Shown piece after piece: positions 35,586 through 43,855 of a stretch of DNA of 64,000 nt. The number at the start of each line of letters is the position of its first letter. Position 1 is the stretch's first letter. The DNA lies in the NCBI GenBank assembly GCA_019118885.1, contig DWYB01000036.1, positions 44,578-108,577 on the forward strand, written 5' to 3'. Both the position numbers and the translations under genes were made by a program. The notes under the pieces were generated by a model. The model had not been told where the DNA came from. It saw only the letters and a list, made by a program, of their open reading frames with translations, and ran no database searches. Source of the stretch: Candidatus Mediterraneibacter surreyensis. GTDB lineage: Bacteria; Bacillota; Clostridia; Lachnospirales; Lachnospiraceae.

Positions 35586-37196
35586 ATGAAACTGACTTTT
35601 ATCGGAGCAGCTCATGAAGTGACGGGGAGCTGCCATTTCCTCCAGGCGGCCGGAAAGAATATCCTGATCGATTACGGTATGGAACAGGGGCCGGATCTGT
35701 ATGAAAATCCCGGGCTTCCGGTTCCGGAGACGGACATTGACTATGTGCTTCTGACTCATGCGCATATCGATCACTCCGGAATGCTGCCCAAGCTTGCCAA
35801 AAACGGATTTAAAGGCCAGATATTTGCCACATTTGCCACCGTGGATCTGTGTAATATCATGCTTCGCGACAGCGCACATATTCAGGAATTTGAGGCGGAA
35901 TGGCGTAACAGGAAAGGAAAGAGAGCCGGAAAACCAGAGTATGAGCCGGTGTATGTGATGCAGGATGCCCTGGATGCCATCGAGCTTCTTGTGCCCTGTC
36001 AGTACGGTGAGAGAATTTCCATCTGTGACGGAATCAATATCCGTTTTACCGACGTAGGACATCTTCTGGGATCTGCAAGTATCGAAGTGTGGGCCACGGA
36101 AAACGGTGTGACAAAGAAGATTGTTTTCTCGGGAGATGTAGGCAATGTGGATCAGCCTATTATCAAGGATCCGACTTACACCACTTCGGCGGATTACGTG
36201 GTTATGGAGTCTACTTATGGCGACCGTATCCACACGGCGGAGAAACCGGATTATATCGGCGAATTTACGAGGATCATCAGAGAAACGTTTGACCGGGGAG
36301 GAAATGTGGTGATCCCCTCGTTTGCTGTCGGCAGGACGCAGGAGATGCTGTATTTTATCCGTGAGATCAAGGAGAAGAATCTTCTGCCGGAGTACCAGGA
36401 TTTTGACGTGTATCTGGACAGTCCGCTTGCGATCGAAGCGACGAAAGTCTTTACTATGAATATGAGAGACTGTTTTGATAAGGAAGCCATGGAGCTTGTC
36501 AATGCAGGGATCAATCCTCTTGTATTTCCGGGGCTGCACACGTCTACGACAAGCGATGACTCCAAGATGATCAATTTTATCGGGAAACCGAAAGTCATCA
36601 TATCAGCCTCAGGCATGTGCGATGCAGGACGTATCCGTCATCATCTCAAACACAATCTCTGGAGACCTGAATGTACAATCCTGTTCGTAGGATATCAGGC
36701 CAACGGTACTCTCGGACGGAGACTTCTGGAAGGGGAGAAGAATGTAAAGCTTTTCGGAGAACCGATCGAAGTACACGCCCGGATCGAAAGTTTGCACGGA
36801 GTCAGCGGCCATGCAGATATGAACGGCCTTCTGAAATGGGTGGGAGCATTCCGCACGCCGCCTCAGAGAGTTTTCGTCGTGCACGGCGAAGACACGGTGA
36901 CAGAGAAATTCGCCGATACTGTCCATGAGAAGTTCGGTTACAGCACCTGGGCTCCTTATCCGTGCTGCGAAGTCGATCTTCTTACCAATGAGATCATAAG
37001 CGAAGGTGTGCGTATACCGGTGAAGGCGAAGAAACCGGCTCAGCGCAGGGCGGACTCTGCGTTTGACCGTCTGTTGGCGGCAGGAAAGCGGCTGCTTGAC
37101 GTGATCTACAAAAATGAAGGATTATCAAACAAAGATAAGGCAAAGTTTGAGACGCAGATCAATAATCTGTCGGACAAATGGGATATGGATGACTGA
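35586..37196 (+). CDS. MBL-fold beta-CASP exonuclease-like protein
   Basis: Probable RNA-processing nuclease of the metallo-beta-lactamase/beta-CASP class (CPSF/YsH1-like), 536 aa. Metal motifs: THAHIDHSGMLP (motif 2), GHLLGSASIEV (motif 3 His), SGDVG (motif 4), and beta-CASP motifs STYGDR, SASGMCDAGRIRHHL and HGVSGHADMNG. The C-terminal 60 residues form a basic helical extension. It is not RNase J (different domain order, no C-terminal J domain), and resembles the bacterial CPSF-like group. GGTGAG precedes the ATG. Confidence 0.92.
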   Translation: MKLTFIGAAHEVTGSCHFLQAAGKNILIDYGMEQGPDLYENPGLPVPETDIDYVLLTHAHIDHSGMLPKLAKNGFKGQIFATFATVDLCNIMLRDSAHIQEFEAEWRNRKGKRAGKPEYEPVYVMQDALDAIELLVPCQYGERISICDGINIRFTDVGHLLGSASIEVWATENGVTKKIVFSGDVGNVDQPIIKDPTYTTSADYVVMESTYGDRIHTAEKPDYIGEFTRIIRETFDRGGNVVIPSFAVGRTQEMLYFIREIKEKNLLPEYQDFDVYLDSPLAIEATKVFTMNMRDCFDKEAMELVNAGINPLVFPGLHTSTTSDDSKMINFIGKPKVIISASGMCDAGRIRHHLKHNLWRPECTILFVGYQANGTLGRRLLEGEKNVKLFGEPIEVHARIESLHGVSGHADMNGLLKWVGAFRTPPQRVFVVHGEDTVTEKFADTVHEKFGYSTWAPYPCCEVDLLTNEIISEGVRIPVKAKKPAQRRADSAFDRLLAAGKRLLDVIYKNEGLSNKDKAKFETQINNLSDKWDMDD

Positions 37197-37298
37197 TTTG
37201 TCAAGGGCTAAAAGTTTATAAAATTTTCTGACTTTCCGAATATCTTAACCGTCAGGTGAGAATCATTCTAATAGAAATTGCTTAGGAGGATTCTTGCT

Positions 37299-38081
37299 AT
37301 GATGGTGAACAAGGTTGAACTGTGCGGGGTGAATACATCGAAACTTCCGCTCCTAAAAGAAGAGGAAAAAGCGGAGCTTTTTGAACGGATCAAGGCAGGG
37401 GATGAAGAGGCCAGGGAAAAGTACATTAAGGGCAACTTAAGACTTGTTTTAAGTGTGATCAAGCGATTTGACGGCAGCAGTGAGAATGCGGATGATCTGT
37501 TCCAGATCGGGTGTGTGGGCCTCATGAAAGCAGTGGATCATTTTGATCCGTCCAGGATGGTAAAATTTTCTACCTATGCGGTGCCAATGATCATCGGGGA
37601 GATCCGCCGGTATCTGCGCGATAACAGCCCGATCCGTGTCAGCCGGTCACTGCGTGATACGGCATACAAGGCAATCTACGCGAAAGAGGGGTATATCCGC
37701 CAGCATATGAAAGAGCCCACTGTTCAGGAGATCGCAGATGAGATAGGAATATCCAAGGAAGATGTTGTGTTTGCCCTGGATGCGATCCAGAGTCCGATGA
37801 GCCTGCAGGAACCGGTGTACAGTGACGGCGGAGATACCCTTTATGTGATGGATCAGGTCAGCGATAAAAAGAACAAGGAAGAAAACTGGGTGGAGGAGCT
37901 CTCGCTGGAAGCCGCTATGGAACGGCTGAATGAAAGAGAGAGATACATTATTACGCTTCGTTTCTTTGAAGGAAAGACGCAGATGGAGGTGGCTGATCAG
38001 ATCAATATTTCACAGGCACAGGTAAGCCGTCTGGAAAAGAACGCGTTGAAGACCATGCGCAGATATCTTCTCGGCGAATAA
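37299..38081 (+). CDS. sigG: Sporulation RNA polymerase sigma factor G
   Basis: Directs late forespore transcription. The 260-aa protein has the hallmark N-terminus NKVELCGVNTSKLP shared with Bacillus SigG, NLRLVLSVIKRF and VKFSTYAVPMIIGEIRRYLRDN in region 2, IRVSRSLRD, VFALDAIQSPMSL, and region 4 with TQMEVADQINISQAQVSRLEK. AGGAGG lies 9 bases before ATG 37299. The spoIIGA-sigE genes that usually precede it are absent; here it follows a beta-CASP nuclease. Its presence supports membership of an endospore-forming lineage, though it does not prove the strain sporulates. Confidence 0.95.
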   Translation: MMVNKVELCGVNTSKLPLLKEEEKAELFERIKAGDEEAREKYIKGNLRLVLSVIKRFDGSSENADDLFQIGCVGLMKAVDHFDPSRMVKFSTYAVPMIIGEIRRYLRDNSPIRVSRSLRDTAYKAIYAKEGYIRQHMKEPTVQEIADEIGISKEDVVFALDAIQSPMSLQEPVYSDGGDTLYVMDQVSDKKNKEENWVEELSLEAAMERLNERERYIITLRFFEGKTQMEVADQINISQAQVSRLEKNALKTMRRYLLGE

Positions 38082-38091
38082 GCAAAAAGAA

Positions 38092-38120
38092 TTGAAATTT
38101 CCATGACTTCATACTATCAT
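38092..38120 (+). promoter_or_regulatory. Predicted promoter of the HAD phosphatase gene
   Basis: TTGAAA (38092-38097), 17-bp spacer, TATCAT (38115-38120), 57 bases before the start codon. Confidence 0.55.
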
Positions 38121-38177
38121 ATAGAAAGGTTATATGATTCATTGTACAAAACATATAAGAGAGGATGAAAAGAAGTC

Positions 38178-38852
38178 ATGTATAAAGCCTGTATATTTGA
38201 TCTGGATGGAACTTTGACAGACACTCTGGAATCTCTGACTTATTCGGTGAATGAGACGATGAAAGAGATCGGACTGCCGGAAATCACTTCCGAACAGTGC
38301 AGAGCGTTTGTTGGAAACGGCTCGAAAGTGCTGATAGAAAAAACTCTGAAAGCGTCGGGAGACGAGAAGCTTACGCGGTATGAGGAGGCATTTGCAGCGT
38401 ACCAGCGTATATTCGATAAGAACTGTACCTATCGTGTAAAACCTTATCCCGGTATTACGGAGATGCTCGGAGAGATGAAAAAGATGGGAATGAAACTGGG
38501 AGTCCTGTCCAACAAACCGGACCGTCAGGCCGTCCATGTAGTGGAGGAAATCTTTGGAAAAGGTGTATTTGACCATATTCAGGGACAGAAAGAAGGAATT
38601 CCGCGGAAACCGGATCCGACTGCGGTTCTTGCCATAGCCCGGGAATTTAATACGTCTTTATCGGAGACTCTTTATATTGGGGATTCCGATGTGGACGGGG
38701 CCACTGGAAAAGCGGCCGGAACAGATACCATCCTTGTATCCTGGGGATTCCGTTCCCGCGATGTGCTGGAGGCGGCAAAACCGCTTTATATAGTTGATTC
38801 AACAGACGAGATATTAAAGATCTTAAGAGAAAAGAGGGATGAGCATGAGTGA
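38178..38852 (+). CDS. HAD hydrolase, phosphoglycolate-phosphatase-like
   Basis: Small-molecule phosphatase of the HAD superfamily, 224 aa. Motif I FDLDGTLTDT (residues 7-16) gives the nucleophile Asp8 and acid Asp10, motif II is GVLSNKPD, motif III Lys in PRKPDPTAV, and motif IV IGDSDVDG. Cap is the helical C1 type (residues ~15-80). It groups with Gph/PpaX-like proteins; the true substrate is not set by sequence. AGAGG precedes the ATG. The last 8 bases overlap the next small gene. Confidence 0.92.
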   Translation: MYKACIFDLDGTLTDTLESLTYSVNETMKEIGLPEITSEQCRAFVGNGSKVLIEKTLKASGDEKLTRYEEAFAAYQRIFDKNCTYRVKPYPGITEMLGEMKKMGMKLGVLSNKPDRQAVHVVEEIFGKGVFDHIQGQKEGIPRKPDPTAVLAIAREFNTSLSETLYIGDSDVDGATGKAAGTDTILVSWGFRSRDVLEAAKPLYIVDSTDEILKILREKRDEHE

Positions 38853-39108
38853 TTACAGTGAATTATGTCTGAAAACTTTTTTGAAAGATCAGGGGCAGCT
38901 TTTTGATGAACCTGTGGCTCAGAATCTGGAGGAGGCCGAAGCGTTTCTTGAGGACTGCATGGCTGTTGTAGTCGATTCCATCGGGGAAGTGAGAGAATTT
39001 TTTGAAGAGGAAGGCGTGGATGTGGACGGCCTGGGACCGGACGAGCTGGAAGAGGCATCCGAAGTGTTCCCGCTTCCGGACGGAAAATATCTGATCGTGG
39101 AGGGATAG
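38845..39108 (+). CDS. Small acidic conserved protein of unknown function
   Basis: 87 aa, not recognised. It is strongly acidic (about 25 Asp/Glu) with few basic residues, predicted mostly helical, and ends in a compact block SEVFPLPDGKYLIVEG that looks like a conserved beta hairpin. GAGGG lies 6 bases before ATG 38845; the alternative ATG at 38839 is too near. The overlap of 8 bases with the HAD phosphatase gene implies translational coupling and a possible partnership with it. Confidence 0.7.
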   Translation: MSDYSELCLKTFLKDQGQLFDEPVAQNLEEAEAFLEDCMAVVVDSIGEVREFFEEEGVDVDGLGPDELEEASEVFPLPDGKYLIVEG

Positions 39109-39128
39109 GCTGTCAGAAGAATTTCATC

Positions 39129-39162
39129 AAAAAGCCGCAGTTTTAATCGACTGCGGCTTTTT
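39129..39162. terminator. Bidirectional terminator
   Basis: Perfect 13-bp stem AAAAAGCCGCAGT / ACTGCGGCTTTTT with an 8-base loop. Its A-run and T-run allow termination on both strands. The stop codon of the minus-strand gene lies inside the loop. Confidence 0.9.
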
Positions 39163-39577
39163 CGACGGCCTCCCGGATCGCATCCAGTATGATCTGGGAT
39201 GTGTAAGGAGTATCCTCCGGCAGAGAGATATCATCAAGCGACTGCGTCTCGTAGATCTGTTCGGCGATATCCTCTATGGCTGGCTGAATGAGAGGGAACA
39301 TGGTTGTCACTGTCTCGTCAAGATTGGAAAAACGTATGGAATTGATATGGGATTCATCCACGGATACTTCTACCTCCAGATTGGTATTGTTCAGTGTGAG
39401 GGAAGAAGTGTAAATGCCAGGAGTGTACTGTTTTCCGGTATCCGCCGGATCAGCTTTGCCGTCCGGCCGGAACATGATGACAAGAAGGATGATCAGTACG
39501 ATCGCCAAAGCTGCAAAGATGGCGGTGTAGATGATCTCTTTCATATGCAGGACAACGATTTTAGTTCTGGAACCCAT
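39143..39577 (-). CDS. Membrane-anchored protein with degenerate FMN-binding-like domain
   Basis: 144 aa: a membrane segment at about residues 13-35 (EIIYTAIFAALAIVLIILLV), a spacer and a 100-residue extracytoplasmic domain. YTPGIYTSSLTLNNTNLEVEVSVDESHINSIRF and TSQIILDAIREAVEKA follow the pattern of FMN_bind domains (as in RnfG/NqrC), but the flavinylation site 'SGAT-x-TS' is EDTPYTS, so the modified Thr is missing. It should not carry covalent FMN. The start has a perfect AGGAGGT site. It stands alone between two plus-strand genes. The relation to FMN_bind is my reading of the pattern and should be tested. Confidence 0.7.
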   Translation of the reverse strand: MGSRTKIVVLHMKEIIYTAIFAALAIVLIILLVIMFRPDGKADPADTGKQYTPGIYTSSLTLNNTNLEVEVSVDESHINSIRFSNLDETVTTMFPLIQPAIEDIAEQIYETQSLDDISLPEDTPYTSQIILDAIREAVEKAAVD

Positions 39578-39673
39578 AGAGTTACCTCCTGATTGATTTG
39601 GCTGCCGGTTATACGGCGGTCTGCTTTTTATTAAGTGTATGATTTAAAATGGAAAAATATTCACGGCTTTCAC

Positions 39674-39702
39674 GTGACAAAGAGGACGGGATACTGTAAA
39701 AT
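39674..39702 (+). promoter_or_regulatory. Predicted promoter of pth-mfd
   Basis: GTGACA (39674-39679), 17-bp spacer, TAAAAT (39697-39702), 31 bases before pth. Confidence 0.6.
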
Positions 39703-39733
39703 AGCTTTGCGATAACAGAAAGGAAGACGGAAT

Positions 39734-40327
39734 ATGTATATAATAGCAGGCCTGGGGAATCCGGACAGGCAGTATGAAGGCACGCGCCATAACGTGGGAT
39801 TTGATGTAATAGACAGACTGTCTGATAAATATGATATAGCAGTGGATACAAAAAAGAACAGGGCCCTGATCGGGAAAGGAATCATCGAAGGACAGAAAGT
39901 GATCCTTGCCAAGCCGCAGACTTATATGAACTTAAGCGGCGAGAGTATACGGAGCCTTGTAGATTACTATAAGATTGACGAGGAACATGAACTGATTGTC
40001 ATCTATGACGACATTAATCTCGGAGTAGGGCAGCTCAGAATCAGGGAGAAAGGCAGCGCCGGAGGGCACAACGGCATCAAAAATATCATCTCCTGCCTGG
40101 GAACTCAGGTGTTCCCGAGGATCCGCGTAGGAGTGGGAGAAAAGCCGGCCAGATATGACCTTGCGGACTATGTGCTGGGCCACTTTTCAAAGGCGGAGAG
40201 AGAGCTGATGTCCGAAGGATATGACCATGCGGTGACGGCGGCATGTATGATCTTATCCGGCCGGATCGGAGACGCTATGAGTGAGTTTAACCGCAAAAAG
40301 AAAGAAAAACAGACGGACAGAGGGTAG
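39734..40327 (+). CDS. pth: Peptidyl-tRNA hydrolase
   Basis: Releases tRNA from prematurely dropped peptidyl-tRNA. The 197-aa protein has all Pth hallmarks: GLGNPDRQYEGTRHNVGFDV (Asn9, catalytic His19), KPQTYMNLSGES, YDDINLGVGQLRIREKGSAGGHNGIKNI (Asp and Asn of the active site) and RIRVGVGEKP. Length is normal plus a short basic tail. mfd begins 7 bases downstream, the conserved Firmicutes pth-mfd order. Confidence 0.97.
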   Translation: MYIIAGLGNPDRQYEGTRHNVGFDVIDRLSDKYDIAVDTKKNRALIGKGIIEGQKVILAKPQTYMNLSGESIRSLVDYYKIDEEHELIVIYDDINLGVGQLRIREKGSAGGHNGIKNIISCLGTQVFPRIRVGVGEKPARYDLADYVLGHFSKAERELMSEGYDHAVTAACMILSGRIGDAMSEFNRKKKEKQTDRG

Positions 40328-40334
40328 TGATAAG

Positions 40335-43300
40335 ATGCAGGCTTTACTTGCGCCGCTAGCCGAACTGGCGGATTATCAGGAAATATCGAAAGACATAAAA
40401 AAGGGAAACGGGATCATACAGATCGCGGGATGTGTCAGTACTCAGAAAACCCATCTGATGTATGCTCTTGGCGATGGCTTTGAATACAGAGTCATCGCTT
40501 TTTCCAGTGAGGAGAAAGCAAAGACCGCTTATGAGGAATACCGTATCTTTACCGAGAATGTGTACCTGTACCCTGCAAGGGATCTGCTGTTCTACTATGC
40601 GGATATCAAAGGAAAACTGCTTACGGACCGGAGGATGCAGGTGCTGCGCGCTCTGATTGAAAAGGACGAGGCAGAACCGCTGACAGTGATCACTACCATG
40701 GACGCATTTCTGGACGGTCTCGCATGCCCTTCGGAGCTGGAAAACGAACGGATCATGCTGTCCGGCGGAGATGTGTTGGATCTTACCGGGCTTGAGACCC
40801 GGCTGACAAAGATGGGATACGAGCGGGAGAGCCAGATCGAAGGACCGGGCCAGTTTGCAGTGAGAGGCGGGATTGTAGATGTGTTCCCGCTGACAGAGGA
40901 ACTGCCGGTGCGGATTGAACTGTGGGGTGATGAGATCGATTCGATCCGCAGCTTCGACGTAGAGAGCCAGAGATCAGTGGAAAATCTCGATACAGTCACA
41001 GTCTACCCGGCGTCAGAGAACTGGAAGGAGGATATGAAAACAGTATCTTTCCTGGAATATTTCCCTGAGGAGAAGAGTCTTCTGGTTCTGGATGAGCCCC
41101 AGCGTCTGCAGGAAATGTCAGAGGCGGTGGAGCAGGAATATTTTCACAGCCGGGAGAACCGTCGGGAATCCGGGGCTGAAGAAGTGCCGCAAGGCAGTCT
41201 GACCGTCTATGAGACTCAGGATATCATCAACCGAATGAACAGATACAGCGGCATCGCGCTTACGACTCTGGAGTCAAAATGCGGATTGTTCCGCGTGCGC
41301 GAGACATACAGTATACAGACAAAAGGGGTAAATCCATATAATAACAGCTTTGAACTTCTTACCCGCGATCTGAAGAGGCTCAAGAGGAACGGGTACCGGG
41401 TCGTGCTTTTATCTGGATCGCGGACGAGAGCGAAACGTCTTGCAGAAGATTTGCGGGATTATGATCTGAGCAGCTTTTACAGCGATGACATGGAGCGCGA
41501 GGTGAAGCCGGGAGAGATCATGGCAGCCTGCGGATACGCGGCGGAAGGATACGAGTATCCCATGCTGAAATTTATGGTTATCACAGAGTCGGATATTTTC
41601 GGGCGGAAGAAAAAAAAGAAACGGCGCAGAAAATATGAAGGACAGAAGATAAGGGATTTCGCAGAGCTTAAGCCCGGCGATTATGTGGTTCATGAGAGCC
41701 ACGGGATCGGGATTTACCGGGGAATCGAAAAAATCGAAGTAGATAAAGTAGTTAAGGATTATATGAAGATATCCTACGCGGACAACGGAGTCCTGTATAT
41801 TCCGGCAGCTCAGATGGATCTGATCCAGAAATACGCAGGAGCCGACGCCAGAAAACCAAAGCTGAACAAACTGGGAACCCTTCAGTGGGGAAAGACGAAA
41901 AACCAGGTAAAAAAGGCTGTTCAGGCTGTGGCAAAAGATCTGGTGGAACTCTATGCGGTGCGGCAGCAGTCGGAAGGATTTGTCTACGGGCCGGATACCG
42001 TATGGCAGAAAGAGTTTGAGGAAATGTTTCCGTTTGAGGAGACGGAAGATCAGCTTCAGGCCATTGAAGATACGAAACATGATATGGAAAGTACAAAGAT
42101 CATGGATCGCCTGATCTGCGGCGATGTGGGGTACGGAAAGACGGAGATCGCAATCCGTGCCGCTTTTAAAGCTGTTCAGGAAGGAAAGCAGGTAGTGTAC
42201 CTTGTGCCTACAACCATACTTGCCCAGCAGCACTACAATACCTTCGTGCAGAGACTGAAAGATTTCCCGGTACGGATCGACCTGCTGTGCCGTTTCCGTT
42301 CTTCCTACCAGCAGAAAAAGACGGTGGAAGATCTGAAAAAAGGGCTGGTTGATATTGTGATCGGAACACACCGGGTGTTGTCAAAAGACGTGGGATTTAA
42401 AGACCTGGGGCTTCTGATTATCGACGAGGAGCAGAGGTTCGGCGTAACACATAAAGAGAAGATCAAGAAACTCCGGGAAAATGTGGACGTCCTCACACTG
42501 ACCGCAACCCCGATACCTCGAACACTTCATATGAGTCTGATCGGGATTCGGGATATGAGCGTGCTCGAGGAGGCTCCCCAGGATCGTATGCCGATTCAGA
42601 CTTATGTTATGGAATATAATGACGAGATGGTCAGGGAGGCAATTGAGAGGGAACTTTCCAGAGGAGGACAGGTCTATTATGTCTATAACAGGGTGAATGA
42701 TATCGCGGATGTAGCGGCTCGTCTCCAGCAGCTTATTCCGGGCGCGAATATATCTTTTGCCCATGGTCAGATGAGGGAGAGGGAGCTGGAGGACATCATG
42801 TATGATTTTATCAACGGCGATATCGATGTTCTTGTCTCAACCACGATCATAGAGACCGGGCTTGACATCCCAAACGCGAATACGATGATTATTCATGATG
42901 CGGACCGGTTCGGGCTTTCCCAGCTCTATCAGCTCAGAGGGCGCGTGGGCCGTTCGAACCGTATGGCATACGCATTTCTCCTTTACAGGAGAGACAAACT
43001 GCTCAAAGAAGTGGCGGAAAAACGTCTTGCGGCGATCCGGGAATTCACAGATCTTGGCTCCGGCATCAAGATCGCCATGCGGGATCTTGAAATCCGGGGC
43101 GCGGGCAACCTGCTCGGGGAAGCGCAGAGCGGACATATGGAAGCAGTGGGATATGATATGTACTGCAAAATGCTCAATGAAGCTGTACTGCAGTTAAAAG
43201 GCGGAGGAGAAGAGGAAAGCTTTGCGACTACGATCGATCTGAATATCGATGCATATATACCGGAGTCCTATATCAGGAATGAGTACCAGAAACTCGATAT

Positions 43301-43685
43301 CTATAAACGCATCGCAGCTATCGAAAATGAGGAGGAAATGGATGATATGACGGAAGAGCTGATCGACCGCTTCGGAGATATCCCGAAAAAAGTCCAGCAG
43401 CTTCTTCATATTGCTGCTCTCAAAGGTCTCGCCCATGCGGCATATGTGACAGCAGTGGAACAGAAAGGGGAAAATATCCGTTTTGTCATGTATGAGAAGG
43501 CAAAGATCGATCCCGGAAAGATACCGGCCATGCTGAATACTTATGGCAGAGATCTGATCTTCCGGACGGAAGAGCCTCCGTGTTTCATCTATCAGAAAAA
43601 GGGAAAGAGCGGAAAGGACGCAGGAGCGTCCATACTGGACACGGTGCGGAAGGTTCTTGAGGATATACGAAGCCTTTCGATTTAG
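40335..43685 (+). CDS. mfd: Transcription-repair coupling factor
   Basis: Removes RNA polymerase stalled at DNA damage and recruits UvrA. The 1116-aa protein has the UvrB-homology N-terminal part (FAVRGGIVDVFPL, LPVRIELWGDEIDSIR), the RNA-polymerase interaction domain beginning ELKPGDYVVHESHGIGIYRG, translocase motifs Walker A GDVGYGKT (around residue 595), IIDEEQRFGV, LTATPIPRTLHMS, TTIIETGLDIPNANTMI and QLRGRVGRSNR, and a C-terminal TRCF domain. ATG 40335 is chosen over an in-frame start inside pth; GAGGG lies 10 bases upstream. Confidence 0.97.
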   Translation: MQALLAPLAELADYQEISKDIKKGNGIIQIAGCVSTQKTHLMYALGDGFEYRVIAFSSEEKAKTAYEEYRIFTENVYLYPARDLLFYYADIKGKLLTDRRMQVLRALIEKDEAEPLTVITTMDAFLDGLACPSELENERIMLSGGDVLDLTGLETRLTKMGYERESQIEGPGQFAVRGGIVDVFPLTEELPVRIELWGDEIDSIRSFDVESQRSVENLDTVTVYPASENWKEDMKTVSFLEYFPEEKSLLVLDEPQRLQEMSEAVEQEYFHSRENRRESGAEEVPQGSLTVYETQDIINRMNRYSGIALTTLESKCGLFRVRETYSIQTKGVNPYNNSFELLTRDLKRLKRNGYRVVLLSGSRTRAKRLAEDLRDYDLSSFYSDDMEREVKPGEIMAACGYAAEGYEYPMLKFMVITESDIFGRKKKKKRRRKYEGQKIRDFAELKPGDYVVHESHGIGIYRGIEKIEVDKVVKDYMKISYADNGVLYIPAAQMDLIQKYAGADARKPKLNKLGTLQWGKTKNQVKKAVQAVAKDLVELYAVRQQSEGFVYGPDTVWQKEFEEMFPFEETEDQLQAIEDTKHDMESTKIMDRLICGDVGYGKTEIAIRAAFKAVQEGKQVVYLVPTTILAQQHYNTFVQRLKDFPVRIDLLCRFRSSYQQKKTVEDLKKGLVDIVIGTHRVLSKDVGFKDLGLLIIDEEQRFGVTHKEKIKKLRENVDVLTLTATPIPRTLHMSLIGIRDMSVLEEAPQDRMPIQTYVMEYNDEMVREAIERELSRGGQVYYVYNRVNDIADVAARLQQLIPGANISFAHGQMRERELEDIMYDFINGDIDVLVSTTIIETGLDIPNANTMIIHDADRFGLSQLYQLRGRVGRSNRMAYAFLLYRRDKLLKEVAEKRLAAIREFTDLGSGIKIAMRDLEIRGAGNLLGEAQSGHMEAVGYDMYCKMLNEAVLQLKGGGEEESFATTIDLNIDAYIPESYIRNEYQKLDIYKRIAAIENEEEMDDMTEELIDRFGDIPKKVQQLLHIAALKGLAHAAYVTAVEQKGENIRFVMYEKAKIDPGKIPAMLNTYGRDLIFRTEEPPCFIYQKKGKSGKDAGASILDTVRKVLEDIRSLSI

Positions 43686-43769
43686 ATTAAGAGTTCAGTC
43701 TGTTCCATGTCTGAAACGTCAGCAGTTTCGTGATCTATCTGTGATTCGTGATATATTTGTGATTCCTAC

Positions 43770-43798
43770 TTGTTACTTGGGGGAAAACACGTTATAAT
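43770..43798 (+). promoter_or_regulatory. Predicted promoter of the foldase gene
   Basis: TTGTTA (43770-43775), 17-bp spacer, TATAAT (43793-43798). A leader hairpin follows at 43810-43837 (CGGATATG / CATATCCG). Confidence 0.7.
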
Positions 43799-43855
43799 GT
43801 ATCAGTATGCGGATATGATGTCGTATCGACATATCCGGAAAAGAGGAGGATACTT

